A program made the position numbers and the translations under genes. From Loxodes magnus (Eukaryota; Ciliophora; Karyorelictea; Loxodida; Loxodidae), in NCBI GenBank assembly GCA_946699065.1, contig CAMPDV010000004.1:310001-374000 (forward strand): a stretch of DNA of 64,000 nucleotides, given 5' to 3'. Shown one piece after another: positions 63,502 to 64,000 of the stretch (position 1 is the stretch's first letter; each line of letters begins with the position of its first letter). Under the pieces are notes generated by a model, which worked only from the letters and a program-made list of their open reading frames with translations, searched no databases and was not told the origin of the DNA.

Positions 63502-64000
63502 ATGAAGCCAAGCAAAGTACCAGAAGAATAATGGGCTGATAAAAGTGCTGCCAAAAAATGCTATCTATGTGAGAAACAATTCACTCTAATGAAAAGAAAG
63601 CACCACTGTAGAATGTGTAAACAGGTGTTTTGCCATGAATGTTCCAGCAAAAAAGAGATTATTCCTTGAATGAACGAAAATGGGCATAATTTACTTAGAG
63701 TGTGCAATGATTGCTTCAATTCCCTGCAATGGAATAAAAATAATAACATTTAGAATACAGAAAGCACCCAGATTATCGAAAAAAAGAGCTTTGAGAAGGA
63801 ATATGCTGAAAGTATAACTGGAAGATAGAATGTAGCTTAAACAACTCCTACTAAAGCTCAAAAGGGACAAACTTTCAATTTTATTGACGCTAATGAGACT
63901 ATGAAAGAAATCTAACATTTTAAAACGGAAGCAGATGGAGAAAATGAGCCAGAAAAGATAGAAGAACCGTAAGTTAAAGAAGAGAATAACTAAAACTAGT
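63502..64000 (+). CDS. FYVE zinc-finger protein, N-terminal part
   Basis: The protein opens MKPSKVPEEQWADKSAAKKC and forms a FYVE domain almost at once. It has the WxxD motif (WADK), a CX2C pair (CYLC), the basic RKHHCR patch, CKQVFCHEC, and the final RVCNDC. All three motifs needed for phosphatidylinositol-3-phosphate binding are present, so it should sit on endosomal or phagosomal membranes. Trp in EIIPWMNENG is TGA. After the finger the sequence is charged and Gln/Glu-rich (SFEKEYAESITGRQ) and remains open to the window edge, so the gene is truncated by the window. At least 166 codons are visible. Confidence 0.92.

Overview
The window is AT-rich nuclear DNA from a ciliate whose genetic code reassigns all three standard stop codons. 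In conserved genes TAA and TAG fall at glutamine positions (for example the kinase VGQGAYG glycine loop). TGA falls at invariant tryptophans (TRWYRAPE of the MAP kinase, THWQHP of the amino-acid decarboxylase, a kelch motif). Nearly every clear gene also ends at TGA. TAA/TAG = Gln with TGA = Trp or stop depending on position matches the karyorelict code (Loxodes-like, NCBI table 27). The heterotrich Condylostoma (table 28) is the main alternative. Standard-code ORF calls are nearly useless here, so genes were read by hand. Because any frame can stay open, composition and family motifs had to decide frames, and several calls are marked as weak.

Layout: 0.3-2.1 kb, a multi-pass membrane protein with a 16-nt intron plus an overlapping small ORF (-). 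2.3-3.3 kb, a CDK-like kinase (+). 4.5-9.1 kb, a tight minus-strand run: AGTRAP-like membrane protein, unknown protein, aromatic-amino-acid decarboxylase and a weak ORF. 9.3-12.5 kb, several weak ORFs. 12.8-19.9 kb, a 2,355-residue secreted or GPI-anchored surface protein (-). 22.1-23.2 kb, an ERK-type MAP kinase (+). 24.0-25.8 kb, a hormone-sensitive-lipase-like hydrolase (-). 28.2-33.6 kb, a 1,804-residue protein with a CEP164-like WW domain (+). 33.8-34.7 kb, an ankyrin protein (-). 35.6-37.3 kb, an unknown protein (-). 37.8-39.8 kb, an ankyrin plus AGC-kinase protein (-). 41.8-43.3 kb, a divergent pair: a kelch protein (-) and a TOM22-like import receptor (+). 43.6-50.2 kb, one reading frame joining an S-adenosylhomocysteine-hydrolase-like domain to a very long coiled coil (-). 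54.0-61.8 kb, a 2,615-residue P4-ATPase/guanylyl-cyclase fusion (+). 62.1-62.6 kb, a small cysteine-tipped protein (+). 63.5 kb to the edge, a FYVE-finger protein (+, partial).

The gene set is typical of a free-living ciliate: signalling enzymes (MAPK, AGC and CDK-like kinases, cyclase, FYVE), probable ciliary or basal-body proteins (WW/CEP164-like, long coiled coil), mitochondrial import, and a very large surface protein. Introns are rare and minute (two well-supported examples, both 16 nt). Spacers between genes are AT-rich and mostly featureless. No rRNA, tRNA, CRISPR, mobile element or viral relic could be supported.
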